Shown: piece after piece, positions 54,394 to 64,000 of the stretch
Layout of the letters: every line of letters begins with the position of its first letter
How positions within the stretch are numbered: position 1 is the stretch's first letter
Assembly (NCBI RefSeq): GCF_026625825.1
Contig: NZ_CP113065.1
Span: 3,587,501-3,651,500, forward strand
DNA length: 64,000 nt
Source of the DNA: Pseudoxanthomonas sp. SL93
GTDB taxonomy: Bacteria; Pseudomonadota; Gammaproteobacteria; Xanthomonadales; Xanthomonadaceae
Direction: 5' to 3'
Notes under the pieces: model-generated
What the model saw: only the letters and a program-made list of their open reading frames with translations
What the model was told of the DNA's origin: nothing
Database searches by the model: none
Position numbers and translations under genes: made by a program

Positions 54394-55866
54394 TCAGGCG
54401 ACGCGATCCAGCAGCCACTGGCTCAGCAGGCCGACCGGACGACCGGTGGCCATGCCGCGCTTGCCTTCGTCGTTGGCCACGCCGGCGATGTCCAGGTGCG
54501 CCCAGCGCTGGCCTTCGGTGAAGCGGGCCAGGAAGCAGCCGGCGGTGATCGCGCCGGCCCAGCGGCCACCGATGTTGTAGACGTCGGCGAAGCTGGATTC
54601 CAGCTGCGTCTGGTATTCGTCCCACAGCGGCAGGCGCCAGGCGCGGTCGAACACGGTTTCGCCTGCGCCCAGCAGTTCGTTGCTGAGGTCGTCGTGCTTG
54701 CTCATCAGGCCGCTGGCGTAGCGGCCCAGCGCCACGATGCACGCGCCGGTCAGCGTGGCCACGTCGACCAGGGCTTCAGGCTTGAAGCGTTCGGCGTAGG
54801 TCAGCGCGTCGCACAGGATCAAGCGACCTTCGGCGTCGGTGTTGCCCACTTCGATCGTCTTGCCAGACATGCTGGTGATCACGTCGGAAGGGCGGTAAGC
54901 ATTGCCGTCGATGGCGTTCTCCACCGCCGGCACCACCACCACCAGGTTCACCGGCAGCTTCATCTTCACCGTGGCGACGAAGGTGCCCAGCACGCTGCCT
55001 GCACCCAGCATGTCGTACTTCATTTCTTCGATGCCGCCCTGCGTCTTCAGGTTGACGCCGCCGGTGTCGAAGGTGATGCCCTTGCCGACCAGCACGTAGG
55101 GTTTGGCATCGGCGGCCGCGCCATTCCACTTGAGCACGATCAGGCGCGGGCGGTTGGCCGAGCCGCGGGCGACGGCCAGCAGCGAACCCATGCCCAGGGC
55201 TTCCATCTCGGCTTCTTCCAGCACTTCGCATTCGGCACCGTTGTCGGCGGCGAACTTCTGCGACTGCTCGGCCAGGTAGGCCGGTGTGCAGATGTTCGGC
55301 GGCAGGTTGCCCAGCTCGCGGGTGAACTGCACGCCGGCGGCTATCGCCACGCCCTGCGCCAGTGCCTGGACATCGTCGCCACTGACGGCGAACTGGGTCA
55401 GGCCGGGATCATCGTTCTTCTTTTTACCCAGCGTGGCGGTGTAGCGGTAGCTGGCGTGGTCGGCGGCGATCACGGCCTGGCGGATCTTCCAGGCGGCATC
55501 GCGGTCCTTCACGTCGACTTCGGACAGGGTGAACAGCGCACTGCGCACAGGGCCGGTCTTCACCGCGCGGGCGGCATCGCCGATGGCCTTGAGGTACTGC
55601 GCCACGCCGAACTTGGCCACGTCGCCCAGGCCGATCACCAGCACGCGCGGCGCGGTGATGCCGGGCAGGTCGTGCAGCAGCGTGGTCTTGCCGGTCTTGC
55701 CGCCAATGTCACCCCGCTGCAGCAGCGCGGAAAGCTTGCCGCCGCTGGCCGCATCCAGCGCCTGGCCGGCCGGGCTCAGGCTCTTGTCGGCGTAGGCGCC
55801 TACCACGATGCAGTCGACGCCAGCCTGGGCGGGGGCTTCGTGGTTCAGGGTGAATTCCAGCGTCAT
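54394..55866 (-). CDS. pepA: Leucyl aminopeptidase
   Basis: Predicted 490 residues of the M17 family. The metal and substrate motifs are [16 protein letters not shown], the [14 protein letters not shown] signature (metal-binding Asp/Glu), and the C-terminal [12 protein letters not shown]. It removes N-terminal Leu and other residues; in E. coli PepA also binds DNA. Divergent from lptF over 129 bp. Confidence 0.96.
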   Translation of the reverse strand: MTLEFTLNHEAPAQAGVDCIVVGAYADKSLSPAGQALDAASGGKLSALLQRGDIGGKTGKTTLLHDLPGITAPRVLVIGLGDVAKFGVAQYLKAIGDAARAVKTGPVRSALFTLSEVDVKDRDAAWKIRQAVIAADHASYRYTATLGKKKNDDPGLTQFAVSGDDVQALAQGVAIAAGVQFTRELGNLPPNICTPAYLAEQSQKFAADNGAECEVLEEAEMEALGMGSLLAVARGSANRPRLIVLKWNGAAADAKPYVLVGKGITFDTGGVNLKTQGGIEEMKYDMLGAGSVLGTFVATVKMKLPVNLVVVVPAVENAIDGNAYRPSDVITSMSGKTIEVGNTDAEGRLILCDALTYAERFKPEALVDVATLTGACIVALGRYASGLMSKHDDLSNELLGAGETVFDRAWRLPLWDEYQTQLESSFADVYNIGGRWAGAITAGCFLARFTEGQRWAHLDIAGVANDEGKRGMATGRPVGLLSQWLLDRVA

Positions 55867-55995
55867 TGATCAGATTCCCGGTTCAGTTACGTACAATCGC
55901 GGACCGGAGGAAGGTGGCTGACGCCATCCCGGACCGCACAGACTGCCGCCGTCCACGCGGCGCACAAGCCCGAGATTGTAAATCAAGCCCCCCTG

Positions 55996-57075
55996 ATGCC
56001 GAAGCTGGACCGCTACTTATTCCGGGAATTCACCCAGAGCTTCCTGGCCACCCTGATCATCCTGCTGATGGTCAGCGTGGGCGGCGTGATGGCCGATCTG
56101 CTCGGCGACGTGGCCGACGGCAAGGTGCCGGCGCGCCTGCTGCTGTCCCAGCTGGGGCTGCAGTTCATCAACTACATGCCCTACATCATCCCGCTGGCCT
56201 TGATGCTGGGCCTGCTGCTGGCGTTCTCGCGCCTGTACCGCGATTCGGAAATGGCGGTGCTGACCGCCACCGGCATCGGGCCGCGCCGCCTGCTGAAACC
56301 CTTGATGCTGCTGGTGGTCCCGGTGGTGGTGGTGGTGGGCCTGTGCTCGCTGTGGCTGGGCCCGTGGGCCCTGCGCACCGCGCAGCACATGCTTGACCAC
56401 GCCAACCGCAGCCTGGTGGTGTCGGGGCTGGATGCGGGCAAGTTCACCGTGCTGTCCAGCGGGGCGGTGGTCTACGTGAGTGCGATCAGCCCGGACGGCA
56501 CCGGCCTGAGCCGGGTGTTCATGCACCGCGCCGAGGACAATCGCGTGGATGTGGTGACGGCGCGGCGCGGGCAGATGTTCTTCGAGGGCGAACGCGACCG
56601 CTACCTGCGGCTGGAAGAGGGCTTCCGCGTCGAAGGTCCGGCCGGTCCCGGCCTGGATTACCGCCTGATCCGCTACAAGTCCAACGAAGTCGCCCTGCCG
56701 GACCGCGCCGATACGCTGAACAAGGACGACCCCGCCCTGCTGCCGACGCCGCAGTTGCTGGGGGACTCGCGGCCGGCCGCCAACGCGCAGCTGCATGCAC
56801 GGCTGACCCCGCCGCTGCTGGCGCTGGCGTTCGCGCTGCTGACCCTGCCGCTGTCGCGCAGTTCGCCCCGGCAGACCCGCTACGGGCGCGTCATGGTGGG
56901 CTTCCTGGCCTATCTGGTCGGCATCAGTCTGATGATCAACGGCACCCAGCTGCTGGCCGACGGCAAGCTGCCGGGGCTGGCGGGCCTGTGGTGGCTGACG
57001 GTGCCCCTGCTGGCGGTGGCCGGCTGGCTCTACCTGCGCGATGGCAAGCTGTCGCGGCCGCGGGGGCGCGCATGA
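55996..57075 (+). CDS. lptF: LPS export permease LptF
   Basis: Predicted 359 residues with three N-terminal and three C-terminal membrane helices around a periplasmic jelly-roll (about 130-265). The N-terminus LDRYLFREFTQSFLATLIIL and PLALMLGLLLAFSRLYRDSEM are typical. It extracts LPS from the inner membrane with LptG and LptB. Overlaps lptG by four bases (ATGA). This is the exit route for the LPS made with the 17-28 kb locus. Confidence 0.95.
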   Translation: MPKLDRYLFREFTQSFLATLIILLMVSVGGVMADLLGDVADGKVPARLLLSQLGLQFINYMPYIIPLALMLGLLLAFSRLYRDSEMAVLTATGIGPRRLLKPLMLLVVPVVVVVGLCSLWLGPWALRTAQHMLDHANRSLVVSGLDAGKFTVLSSGAVVYVSAISPDGTGLSRVFMHRAEDNRVDVVTARRGQMFFEGERDRYLRLEEGFRVEGPAGPGLDYRLIRYKSNEVALPDRADTLNKDDPALLPTPQLLGDSRPAANAQLHARLTPPLLALAFALLTLPLSRSSPRQTRYGRVMVGFLAYLVGISLMINGTQLLADGKLPGLAGLWWLTVPLLAVAGWLYLRDGKLSRPRGRA

Positions 57076-58172
57076 GGCTGATGCCGCGCCTGCACGACGT
57101 GTATGTCGGCCAGGTGGTCCTGGTCACGGTGCTGCTGACCTGGGCCGTGCTGGTGGGCCTGGACGTGGTGATGGCGCTGTCCGGCGAGATCGGCGACCTG
57201 GGGCAGGGCAACTACACCTTCGGCCATGCCGTGGCCTGGGTGCTGTACACCGTGCCGCGCCGGGCCTATGTGATGTTCCCGACCGCCGCCGTGATCGGCG
57301 CGCTGATGGGTCTGGGCCAGCTGGCCGCCAGTTCCGAGCTGACCGCCCTGCGCGCACTGGGTCTTTCGCGCCGCCGGCTGAGCATCTCGGTGGCGGCGGC
57401 GCTGGCCATCCTGACCGGCCTGATGGTGGTCAGCGGCGAGACGCTGGGGCCGTGGGGTCAGCGGCAGGCCGACATGCTGAAGACGGCGGCGCGCACCGGT
57501 GACGTGGTGCTGGACCGGTATGCCGGCATGTGGGCGCGCGAGGGCAATACCTTCCTCTATGCGCAGAGCGGCGAGGAGCGCGAGCAGGACGGCAAGCCGT
57601 CACTGCAGCTGCGCGACGTGCGCCTGTACGAACTGGCCGACGATGGCCGCCTGGCCTCCATCGCCCACGCCGCCACGGCCGAGCACCTGGACGGCTACTG
57701 GCTGCTGAAAAACGTGCGCCGCACCACCTTCAACGAACGCTCGGCCACGCAGAAGCAGATCCTGGGCGAGCGCTGGGAATCGAAGCTCGATGCCGCGGTG
57801 CTGTCGTCCGGCCTGACCCGCGTCCGCAACCTGCCAACCCGCGAGCTCAGCCAGAACATCGAGTACCGCAAGCGCAATGGCCTGGACGCGCGCGAGTACG
57901 AAGACCAGTACTGGGGCCGGTGGTTCTATCCGCTCAACGTGCTGGCCCTGTGCCTGGCCGCCATTCCGTTCGCGTTCGGCAGCCTGCGCAGCGGCGGCAT
58001 GGGCAAGCGGCTGTTCCTCGGCATCGTGTTCGCGGTCGGCTTCTGGGCGCTGCAGACGATGTTCGTGCGCATGGCCGGTGCATTCCGGATGGATTACCGC
58101 CTCGCCTATGCCATCCCGCCCATCCTGCTGATGGTCGTCTCGTGGCTGATGTTCAGGCAACGCAGCCGCTAG
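57072..58172 (+). CDS. lptG: LPS export permease LptG
   Basis: Predicted 366 residues. LPRLHDVYVG-like N-terminus, PTAAVIGALMGLGQLAASSEL, TALRALGLSRRRL coupling helix and three C-terminal helices with a periplasmic jelly-roll between about 135 and 260. Partner of LptF. Confidence 0.95.
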   Translation: MRLMPRLHDVYVGQVVLVTVLLTWAVLVGLDVVMALSGEIGDLGQGNYTFGHAVAWVLYTVPRRAYVMFPTAAVIGALMGLGQLAASSELTALRALGLSRRRLSISVAAALAILTGLMVVSGETLGPWGQRQADMLKTAARTGDVVLDRYAGMWAREGNTFLYAQSGEEREQDGKPSLQLRDVRLYELADDGRLASIAHAATAEHLDGYWLLKNVRRTTFNERSATQKQILGERWESKLDAAVLSSGLTRVRNLPTRELSQNIEYRKRNGLDAREYEDQYWGRWFYPLNVLALCLAAIPFAFGSLRSGGMGKRLFLGIVFAVGFWALQTMFVRMAGAFRMDYRLAYAIPPILLMVVSWLMFRQRSR

Positions 58173-58205
58173 CCATCACGGCGGCGTTGAACCGGCAAAG
58201 CAGCG

Positions 58206-58679
58206 TCAGGCGCGCTTCGGCAGCCTGATCATCTGCGTCCCGCTCAGGCGGTCGTGCCAAGCCAGGCGGTCGCGATCGACCCATGCCCACCAGAATCCCA
58301 GTCCGCCGGCCAGCAGGGACACGGTGGCCACGGCGAAGCGGGTCCACAGCGCACGGCGCGTCGGCGCGCTGCCGTCGCGGGCGATCACCTTGATGCGCCA
58401 GGGCCGCATGCCCAGTGTCTGCCCACCGCGCCGCCAGCTGAGCACCGCGTAGAGCCCTGTCACTGCCCAGCACGCCAGCCACAGCAACCATTGCAGCAGG
58501 CTGAAGGGCGTGATGTTGTCGCGCGTGCCGTGGTGGCCCAGGAAGGTGTAGCCGACGGTGAACAGCGTGGAGATCAGCATCCACATCGCCAGTACCGGCC
58601 AGATGTCGTACAGCAGCGAAAGCAGCCGCCAGCCGATCAGGGCGCGGGGTTTTCCGGGGGCGAAGTCGGTGTCGTTCAT
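58206..58679 (-). CDS. RDD-family membrane protein
   Basis: Predicted 157 residues with three hydrophobic segments (LLSLLYDIWPVLAMWMLIST, LLQWLLWLACWAVTGLYAVL, FAVATVSLLAGGLGFWWAW). The charged RDD residues appear as LIGWRLLSLLYDIWP and in HDRLSGTQMI at the C-terminus, which fits the family. Some RDD proteins act as ion exchangers, but most are uncharacterised. Convergent with lptG. Confidence 0.85.
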   Translation of the reverse strand: MNDTDFAPGKPRALIGWRLLSLLYDIWPVLAMWMLISTLFTVGYTFLGHHGTRDNITPFSLLQWLLWLACWAVTGLYAVLSWRRGGQTLGMRPWRIKVIARDGSAPTRRALWTRFAVATVSLLAGGLGFWWAWVDRDRLAWHDRLSGTQMIRLPKRA

Positions 58680-58741
58680 TGCATACAGGATAACGGCAGA
58701 CTTCATGCACCCACAGGGCGGCCATGGCCTAAGCTTGCGGC

Positions 58742-59695
58742 ATGACGTCCCGGACTCCTGCCGAACGCCGCCAACAGGCGAATGCGCTTCCTCCTCTCCC
58801 CGATGCTGATGCGGCGGCGATCGCCGCGTTCCTGGATGCGATCTGGGCGGAAAGCGGGCTGGCGAAGCAGTCGCTCGACAGCTACCGGCGTGATCTGGAG
58901 GGTTTCGCACGCTGGCGCAACGGGCAGGCGGGCGGTTTGGCGGGGGCGGACCGTGCGGCCCTGTTCGACTACCTGGCGCGGCGGACGCGCGAAGGCTATT
59001 CACCGCGCAGCAACGCGCGCCTGCTTTCCGCGCTGCGGGCGTTTTTCGCACACCGGCTGCGGCGGGGCGATCGGAAGGACGACCCCACCGCGCTGCTAGA
59101 TCCACCGCGGCTGCCACGGTCGTTGCCCAAGGCACTGACCGAGACCGAGATCGACGCGCTGCTGGCGGCGCCCGATGTCGAATCCCCGCTCGGCCTGCGC
59201 GACCGCGCCATGCTGGAACTGATGTACGCCGCCGGGCTGCGTGTCAGCGAGCTGGTGAACCTGCCGGCGGTGGCCGTGAACCTGCGCCAGGGCGTGCTGC
59301 GCGTGACCGGCAAGGGCAGCAAGGACCGGCTGGTGCCGCTGGGCGAAGAGTCGCAGCACTGGCTGGAAACCTACCTGGCCCGTGCGCGTCCCGCGCTGGC
59401 GGGCAAGCGCAGCCTGGCGTGGCTGTTCCTCAACGCCAGCGGCGAGCCCCCCAGCCGGCAACAGTTCTGGGGCCTGGTGAAGCGCCATGCCGCCGCCGCC
59501 GGCATCGATCCGGCGAAGATCAGCCCGCACGGCCTGCGCCACAGCTTCGCCACGCACCTGCTCAACCGCGGCGCCGACCTGCGCGCGCTGCAGCTGTTGC
59601 TGGGCCACAGCTCCCTGTCGACCACCCAGATCTACACCCTGGTCGCGCGCGAACACCTCAAGCAGCTGCACGGTCGCCATCACCCCCGCGCCTGA
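58742..59695 (+). CDS. xerD: Site-specific tyrosine recombinase XerD
   Basis: Predicted 317 residues. N-terminal core-binding domain ([23 protein letters not shown]) and catalytic domain with Arg in [13 protein letters not shown], Lys in [12 protein letters not shown], HxxR in [14 protein letters not shown], His in [14 protein letters not shown] and Tyr just after. The end HPRA is typical of XerD. It resolves chromosome dimers at dif with XerC. It is next to dsbC, as in E. coli. Confidence 0.95.
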   Translation: MTSRTPAERRQQANALPPLPDADAAAIAAFLDAIWAESGLAKQSLDSYRRDLEGFARWRNGQAGGLAGADRAALFDYLARRTREGYSPRSNARLLSALRAFFAHRLRRGDRKDDPTALLDPPRLPRSLPKALTETEIDALLAAPDVESPLGLRDRAMLELMYAAGLRVSELVNLPAVAVNLRQGVLRVTGKGSKDRLVPLGEESQHWLETYLARARPALAGKRSLAWLFLNASGEPPSRQQFWGLVKRHAAAAGIDPAKISPHGLRHSFATHLLNRGADLRALQLLLGHSSLSTTQIYTLVAREHLKQLHGRHHPRA

Positions 59696-59805
59696 CGTGG
59701 CTCACACTTGCGGCCGCGGTTAAGCCGGCCCGCGCAGGCGCTGTGCGAGAATCAGCCCCCGTTTTGTGGAAACCTGCCGCCGATGCGGCCACCAGGATGC
59801 GCACC

Positions 59806-60627
59806 ATGACCCGTCTGATCACCGCCGCCCTGCTGGGCGCCCTCAGCCTGAGCGCCTGCGCGCAGGCCCCGCAGGCCCCGGCCGCCGGCAAGCCTGCCGC
59901 CACGCCGGCGGTGGCCGCCGCCCCCGTGAAGGGTGGCAGTGCCGATGAGCGTGCCCGCAACGCCATCGCCCGGCTCAACCCGAATGCGAAGGTGGAGTAC
60001 GTCGGTGCCGCACCCCTGCCGGGTTTCCGCGAAGTGATCGCCGGGGGGCAGTTGCTGTATGTCAGCGACGACGGCCGCTACCTGATGCAGGGCGCCGTGC
60101 TCGATATCCAGGAAGAACGCGACCTGATGCAGACCAGCCCGGCGCTGGCCAGGCATCGCCGCGACCTGCTGGCCAGCGTGCCGGCGTCGGAACGCATCGT
60201 GTTCGCCCCGCCCAACGCCAAGTACACCGTCAGCGTGTTCACCGACATCGAATGCGGTTACTGCCGCAAGCTGCACAGCGAGATCGCGGACCTCAACCGG
60301 CTGGGCATCGCGGTGGAGTACCTGGCCTTCCCGCGGATGGGCCTGGGCAGCAAGGACCACAAGGACATGATCTCCGTCTGGTGCGCACCCGACCGCAAGC
60401 GCGCGCTCACCGAGGCCAAGTCCGGCCAGCCCATCCAGAGCCGCGACTGCAAGAACCCGGTCACGCTGGAATACGACCTGGGCCAGCGCATCGGCGTGAA
60501 CGGCACCCCGGCCATCTACTCCGCCGAAGGCGTCCAGCTGGGCGGATACCTGCCCCCGGAGGCGCTGCGGGCCAAGCTGGACGAACTGGCGGCACAGCCG
60601 AAACCGGCCGCCGCCGGGATGAATTGA
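59806..60627 (+). CDS. dsbC: Thiol:disulfide interchange protein DsbC family
   Basis: Predicted 273 residues. The N-terminus is a lipoprotein-like signal (LLGALSLSAC, lipobox LSAC) and an Ala/Pro linker. DsbC dimerisation domain at about 60-115 (FREVIAGGQLLYVSDDGRYL) and thioredoxin fold with CGYC active site (FTDIECGYCRKL) and GTPAI cis-Pro loop follow. It isomerises disulfides in the periplasm. CCAGG lies 9 bases before the ATG used; an ATG three codons earlier (59797) is possible. Confidence 0.9.
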   Translation: MTRLITAALLGALSLSACAQAPQAPAAGKPAATPAVAAAPVKGGSADERARNAIARLNPNAKVEYVGAAPLPGFREVIAGGQLLYVSDDGRYLMQGAVLDIQEERDLMQTSPALARHRRDLLASVPASERIVFAPPNAKYTVSVFTDIECGYCRKLHSEIADLNRLGIAVEYLAFPRMGLGSKDHKDMISVWCAPDRKRALTEAKSGQPIQSRDCKNPVTLEYDLGQRIGVNGTPAIYSAEGVQLGGYLPPEALRAKLDELAAQPKPAAAGMN

Positions 60628-60634
60628 GACAAGA

Positions 60635-60659
60635 CGAAGCCGGCCATGCGCCGGCTTCG
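60635..60659 (+). terminator. Hairpin between dsbC and purL
   Basis: Ten-bp perfect stem CGAAGCCGGC/GCCGGCTTCG with loop CATGC. No U-tract follows, but TACAAT at 60661-60666 just after it resembles a -10 box for purL; no good -35 is seen. Confidence 0.5.
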
Positions 60660-60705
60660 CTACAATAGCCGGCCCGTCTGACGGCTCCCACCCACGGTTC
60701 CGGAC

Positions 60706-63700
60706 ATGATCGTCCTTGAAGGCCAGCCGGCCTTGTCGCAATTCCGCCGCGCGCGGCTCGAAAGCAAACTCCAGTCCCTTGCCCCGAACGACCCGGCTTC
60801 ACGGGTGCGTGTCCGCGGTGCCTGGCACGTCTATTTCGTCGAACCAGAGGCCGGCGCCACGCCGGACCTGGCCACGTTGCGCCGCATCCTGCAGGCGAGT
60901 GACGAGGCGACGGCGCTGGCCGACGGCGCGGTCTCGCGCTTCGTCACCCCGCGCCTGGGCACGCTGTCGCCGTGGGCCAGCAAGGCCACCGAACTGCTGC
61001 GCGGCGCCGGCCAGCCGGTCAAGCGCGTCGAGCGCGGCCTGCGCATCGATCTTGAAGGCTGGGACGACGGCCAGCCGGCGCTGGCCAAGGCGCTGCACGA
61101 CCCGATGACGCAGTCCCTGCTGACCACGCGCGACCAGGCGCAGGCCTTGTTCACCGCGCCCGCGCGCGGCGAACTGGAGCGCATCCCGCTGGCGCAGCTG
61201 GAGGCGGCCAACATCCGCCTGGGCTTGGCGCTGGCGGACGACGAGATCGACTACCTGCGCACGCGCTATACGGAACTCGGCCGCGATCCTTCCGACATCG
61301 AACTGATGATGTTCGCGCAGGCCAACTCCGAGCACTGCCGCCACAAGATCTTCAATGCCAGCTGGACCATCGACGGCAAGGAGCAGGACCGCTCGCTGTT
61401 CCGGATGATCAAGCACACCCATGCGCAGACGCCGGAGCACACGCTCAGTGCGTACAGCGACAACGCCGGAGCACACGCGGTGGTCGAAGGCTATCCGGCG
61501 GCGCGCTTCCGTCCGGACGGCAGCGGCCAGTACCGGCTCGAGGCGACGCTGGATTCGGCCTTCTGCATCAAGGTGGAAACCCACAACCATCCCACCGCGA
61601 TCGCGCCGTTCCCCGGCGCCAGCACCGGGGCAGGCGGCGAGATCCGCGACGAAGGCGCCACCGGCCGCGGCGGCAAGCCCAAGGCCGGCCTGACCGGCTT
61701 CTCGGTATCGCACCTGCGCATCCCCACGCTGCCGCAGCCCTGGGAGGCGCCGCGCGCGCTGAACCCGCGCATGGCGCCGGCGCTGGAGATCATGCTGGAC
61801 GGCCCGCTGGGCGGTGCCGCGTTCAACAACGAGTTCGGCCGCCCCAACCTGCTGGGCTACTTCCGCAGCTTCGAACTGCCCGAAGGCGCAGGCCTGACGC
61901 GCGCCTACGACAAGCCGATCATGCTGGCCGGTGGCCTGGGCGCCATCGACCGCATCCAGGTGGAGAAGAAGACGCTGTCGCCCGGCGATGCGGTCATCGT
62001 GCTGGGTGGTCCGGCCATGCTGATCGGCCTGGGCGGCGGTGCGGCAAGTTCTGTGGCCTCCGGCGAGAGCGCGGAAGAACTCGACTTCGCCAGCGTGCAG
62101 CGCGACAACCCCGAGATGGAGCGCCGCTGCCAGGAGGTCATCGACCGCTGCGTGGCGATGGGCGAGGACAACCCGATCCTGTGGTTCCACGACGTCGGTG
62201 CGGGCGGCCTGTCCAATGCGATTCCCGAACTGCTGCACGACTCCGGCGTGGGCGGCGTGATCGACCTGGGCAAGGTGCCCAGCGACGATCCCTCGCTGTC
62301 GCCGATGCAGCTGTGGTGCAACGAATCGCAGGAACGTTACGTGCTCGGCGTGCCGCAGGCGCGACTGGCCGAGTTCGCGGCGCTGTGCGAACGCGAACGC
62401 TGCCCGTTCTCCGCCGTCGGCGTGGCAACGAAGGAAGAACATCTGGTCGTCGCCTACGGTGCCACCCCGGGCAACACCCCCGCAGATGCACCGATCGACC
62501 TGCCGATGGACGTGCTGTTCGGCAAGCCGCCGAAGATGCATCGCGACACCGCGCACCCCGCACTGCCGAAGTGGCCCGCGCTGCAGACCGAGGCGCTGGA
62601 CCTCCACGAGGCAGGCCTGCGCGTGCTCGCACACCCGACGGTGGCGGCCAAGCAGTTCCTGATCACCATCGGCGACCGCAGCGTCGGCGGCCTGACCGCA
62701 CGCGACCAGCTGGTCGGCCCGTGGCAGATGCCGGTGGCTGACTGCGCGATCACGCTGAGCGGATACGAAGGTTACGTGGGCGAAGCCATGGCTATCGGCG
62801 AGCGCACGCCGCTGGCGCTGCTCGACGCCGCTGCGGCCGCCCGCATGGCGGTGGGCGAGGCGATCACCAACCTGTGCGCCGCGCCAGTGGAATCGCTGCA
62901 TCGCGTGAAGCTGTCGGCCAACTGGATGGCCGCCGCGGGCCACCCCGGCGAGGACGCGCTGCTGTTCGACGCGGTGAAGGCCGTGGGCATGGAACTGTGC
63001 CCGGACTTGGATATCAGTATCCCGGTGGGCAAGGACTCGCTGTCGATGCAGGCGCAGTGGCACAGCGATGGCCAGGCGCAGAAATCCGTCTCGCCGGTGT
63101 CGCTGATCATCAGCGCCTTCGCGCCCGTCACCGACGTGCGCCAGCAACTGACGCCGCTGCTGTCGCGCGAAGACGACAGCGAGCTGTGGCTGATCGGACT
63201 GGGCGCCGGCAAGAAGCGCCTCGGAGGTTCCGTGCTGGCGCAGGTGTATCCGCAGTCCGGTGGCGAGGGTGCATGGCCGGCGTTCGCCGGCGACGGCCGT
63301 GACGAAAGCGTGCCCGATCTCGACGACCCGCAGCGCCTTCGCGATTTCTTCCACCTGATCGCCGACGCACGCGAAGCCGGCCTGCTGCTGGCCTACCACG
63401 ATCGCAGCGACGGTGGTGCGTTCGCCGCGCTGTGCGAGATGGCGTTCGCCTCGCATCGTGGCCTGGACATCAACCTGGACGGCTGGGGCGACGACGCGTT
63501 CCGCACGCTGTTCGCCGAGGAACTGGGCGCGGTGGTGCAGGTGGCCGATGAGGATCGCGCGGCGTTCGCCGACCTGATCGAGCGCCATGCCCTGATCGAA
63601 TGCGCACAGCGCATCGCGCGCCCGACGACGGCGGCCGTGGTGCGTGTGCAGCAGGATGGCGACGTGCTGGCCGAGTGGCGCTGGGAAGAGCTGTTCGACG

Positions 63701-64000
63701 CTTGGTGGTCAGTGACGCACGCCATGCAGAAACTGCGCGACAACCCGGAGACGGCCGACGAGGAGCGCGAGAACGCGCGCCAGTTCGGCCGCACCGGACT
63801 GAAGCCGAGGCTGTCCTTCGATGCCGCCGCCGACGTCGCGGCACCGTTCATCGCCACGGGCAAGCGCCCGAAGGTGGCGATCCTGCGCGAGCAGGGCGTC
63901 AATGGCCAGATCGAAATGGCATCGGCCTTCAGCCGCGCCGGTTTCGATGCCTTCGACGTGCACATGAGCGACCTGATCACTGGACGCGTGGTGCTGTCGG
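60706..64000 (+). CDS. purL: Phosphoribosylformylglycinamidine synthase, 5' part
   Basis: The gene runs off the window after 1,098 codons (normal total about 1,300). The N-terminal domain, then FGAM-synthase domains with the motif [40 protein letters not shown], and GHPGEDALL...VGKDSLSM second half are visible. The class I glutaminase domain begins with [20 protein letters not shown] near codon 1057; its catalytic Cys lies beyond the window. It converts FGAR and glutamine to FGAM in purine synthesis. Confidence 0.97.
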   Translation, partial: MIVLEGQPALSQFRRARLESKLQSLAPNDPASRVRVRGAWHVYFVEPEAGATPDLATLRRILQASDEATALADGAVSRFVTPRLGTLSPWASKATELLRGAGQPVKRVERGLRIDLEGWDDGQPALAKALHDPMTQSLLTTRDQAQALFTAPARGELERIPLAQLEAANIRLGLALADDEIDYLRTRYTELGRDPSDIELMMFAQANSEHCRHKIFNASWTIDGKEQDRSLFRMIKHTHAQTPEHTLSAYSDNAGAHAVVEGYPAARFRPDGSGQYRLEATLDSAFCIKVETHNHPTAIAPFPGASTGAGGEIRDEGATGRGGKPKAGLTGFSVSHLRIPTLPQPWEAPRALNPRMAPALEIMLDGPLGGAAFNNEFGRPNLLGYFRSFELPEGAGLTRAYDKPIMLAGGLGAIDRIQVEKKTLSPGDAVIVLGGPAMLIGLGGGAASSVASGESAEELDFASVQRDNPEMERRCQEVIDRCVAMGEDNPILWFHDVGAGGLSNAIPELLHDSGVGGVIDLGKVPSDDPSLSPMQLWCNESQERYVLGVPQARLAEFAALCERERCPFSAVGVATKEEHLVVAYGATPGNTPADAPIDLPMDVLFGKPPKMHRDTAHPALPKWPALQTEALDLHEAGLRVLAHPTVAAKQFLITIGDRSVGGLTARDQLVGPWQMPVADCAITLSGYEGYVGEAMAIGERTPLALLDAAAAARMAVGEAITNLCAAPVESLHRVKLSANWMAAAGHPGEDALLFDAVKAVGMELCPDLDISIPVGKDSLSMQAQWHSDGQAQKSVSPVSLIISAFAPVTDVRQQLTPLLSREDDSELWLIGLGAGKKRLGGSVLAQVYPQSGGEGAWPAFAGDGRDESVPDLDDPQRLRDFFHLIADAREAGLLLAYHDRSDGGAFAALCEMAFASHRGLDINLDGWGDDAFRTLFAEELGAVVQVADEDRAAFADLIERHALIECAQRIARPTTAAVVRVQQDGDVLAEWRWEELFDAWWSVTHAMQKLRDNPETADEERENARQFGRTGLKPRLSFDAAADVAAPFIATGKRPKVAILREQGVNGQIEMASAFSRAGFDAFDVHMSDLITGRVVLS

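Noticed and set aside
60799..63588. A 929-codon open frame on the minus strand inside purL
   Set aside because: It is exactly antisense to a full set of PurL motifs, has low-complexity Arg/Gly/Val/Gln-rich translation and no domain. This is the usual effect of GC-rich codon bias, which keeps the opposite frame open.
63961..64000. Possible frameshift or truncation of purL
   Set aside because: The frame is still open at the last base and the glutaminase domain has just begun, so the gene is cut by the window edge and is not broken.

Overview
This window is a GC-rich bacterial chromosome segment whose gene content and order point to the Xanthomonadaceae, most likely a Pseudoxanthomonas- or Lysobacter-like genus (genus is inference). 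The markers are a Clp-type CRP/FNR regulator divergent from speD, coq7 next to rplM-rpsI, a variable O-antigen/LPS locus sandwiched between a cystathionine synthase/lyase gene and etfA, and a CoA-transferase pair beside that locus. No insertion sequence, prophage or CRISPR array was seen, and coding density is high throughout.

Layout. 1-2145: end of a trp operon (trpD, a small ABM-fold monooxygenase, trpC, a HAD phosphatase). 2173-4783: a TFIIB-type zinc-ribbon protein, a 5'-truncated M23 peptidase/peptidoglycan-binding gene, a TauE/SafE exporter and a GNAT protein. 4788-6453: clp and speD, divergent. 6524-6957: a guanidine-II riboswitch controlling an SMR guanidinium exporter. 6991-8776: coq7, rplM-rpsI with a clear promoter, tRNA-Gln and a terminator. 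8796-11373: a 2OG-Fe dioxygenase and the end of tyrosine catabolism (fumarylacetoacetase family, maleylacetoacetate isomerase). 11431-14512: a PilU-type ATPase, a DUF4398/OmpA pair and a YdcH-family gene behind an unusually structured leader. 14632-17285: cystathionine beta-synthase and gamma-synthase/lyase.

17289-28425 is the accessory region: an ABC-exported O-antigen system (Wzm, Wzt with C-terminal carbohydrate-binding domain), a sulfotransferase fused to a long coiled coil, two glycosyltransferases, a lipoprotein, and a Gtr-like set (polytopic protein, DPM-type GT2 with membrane tail, GtrA flippase) interleaved with a GNAT acyltransferase and a PIG-L deacetylase. It is visibly richer in A/T than its surroundings, and the 3' ends of both flanking core genes carry atypical codons. 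My favoured reading is an O-polysaccharide whose end may be capped by a sulfotransferase-coiled-coil 'ruler' read by Wzt, and which is further decorated by a remodelled amino sugar carried on undecaprenyl phosphate. This is inference.

28453-32662: etfA-etfB, an ATP-grasp protein and a 3-oxoacid CoA-transferase. 32827-38108: a secreted metzincin-like lipoprotein with six C-terminal repeats and a 933-residue RgpF-HAD protein. 38158-46651: ETF-ubiquinone oxidoreductase, an AlkB homologue, a four-gene Mla/MCE lipid transporter with a STAS-permease fusion, an EamA transporter, a ThrE-type exporter and an H-NS-like protein. 46794-64000: housekeeping genes (proS, two DUF4124 proteins, pssA, a probable holD, rimI, valS, holC, pepA, lptF-lptG, an RDD protein, xerD, dsbC and the first 1,098 codons of purL).
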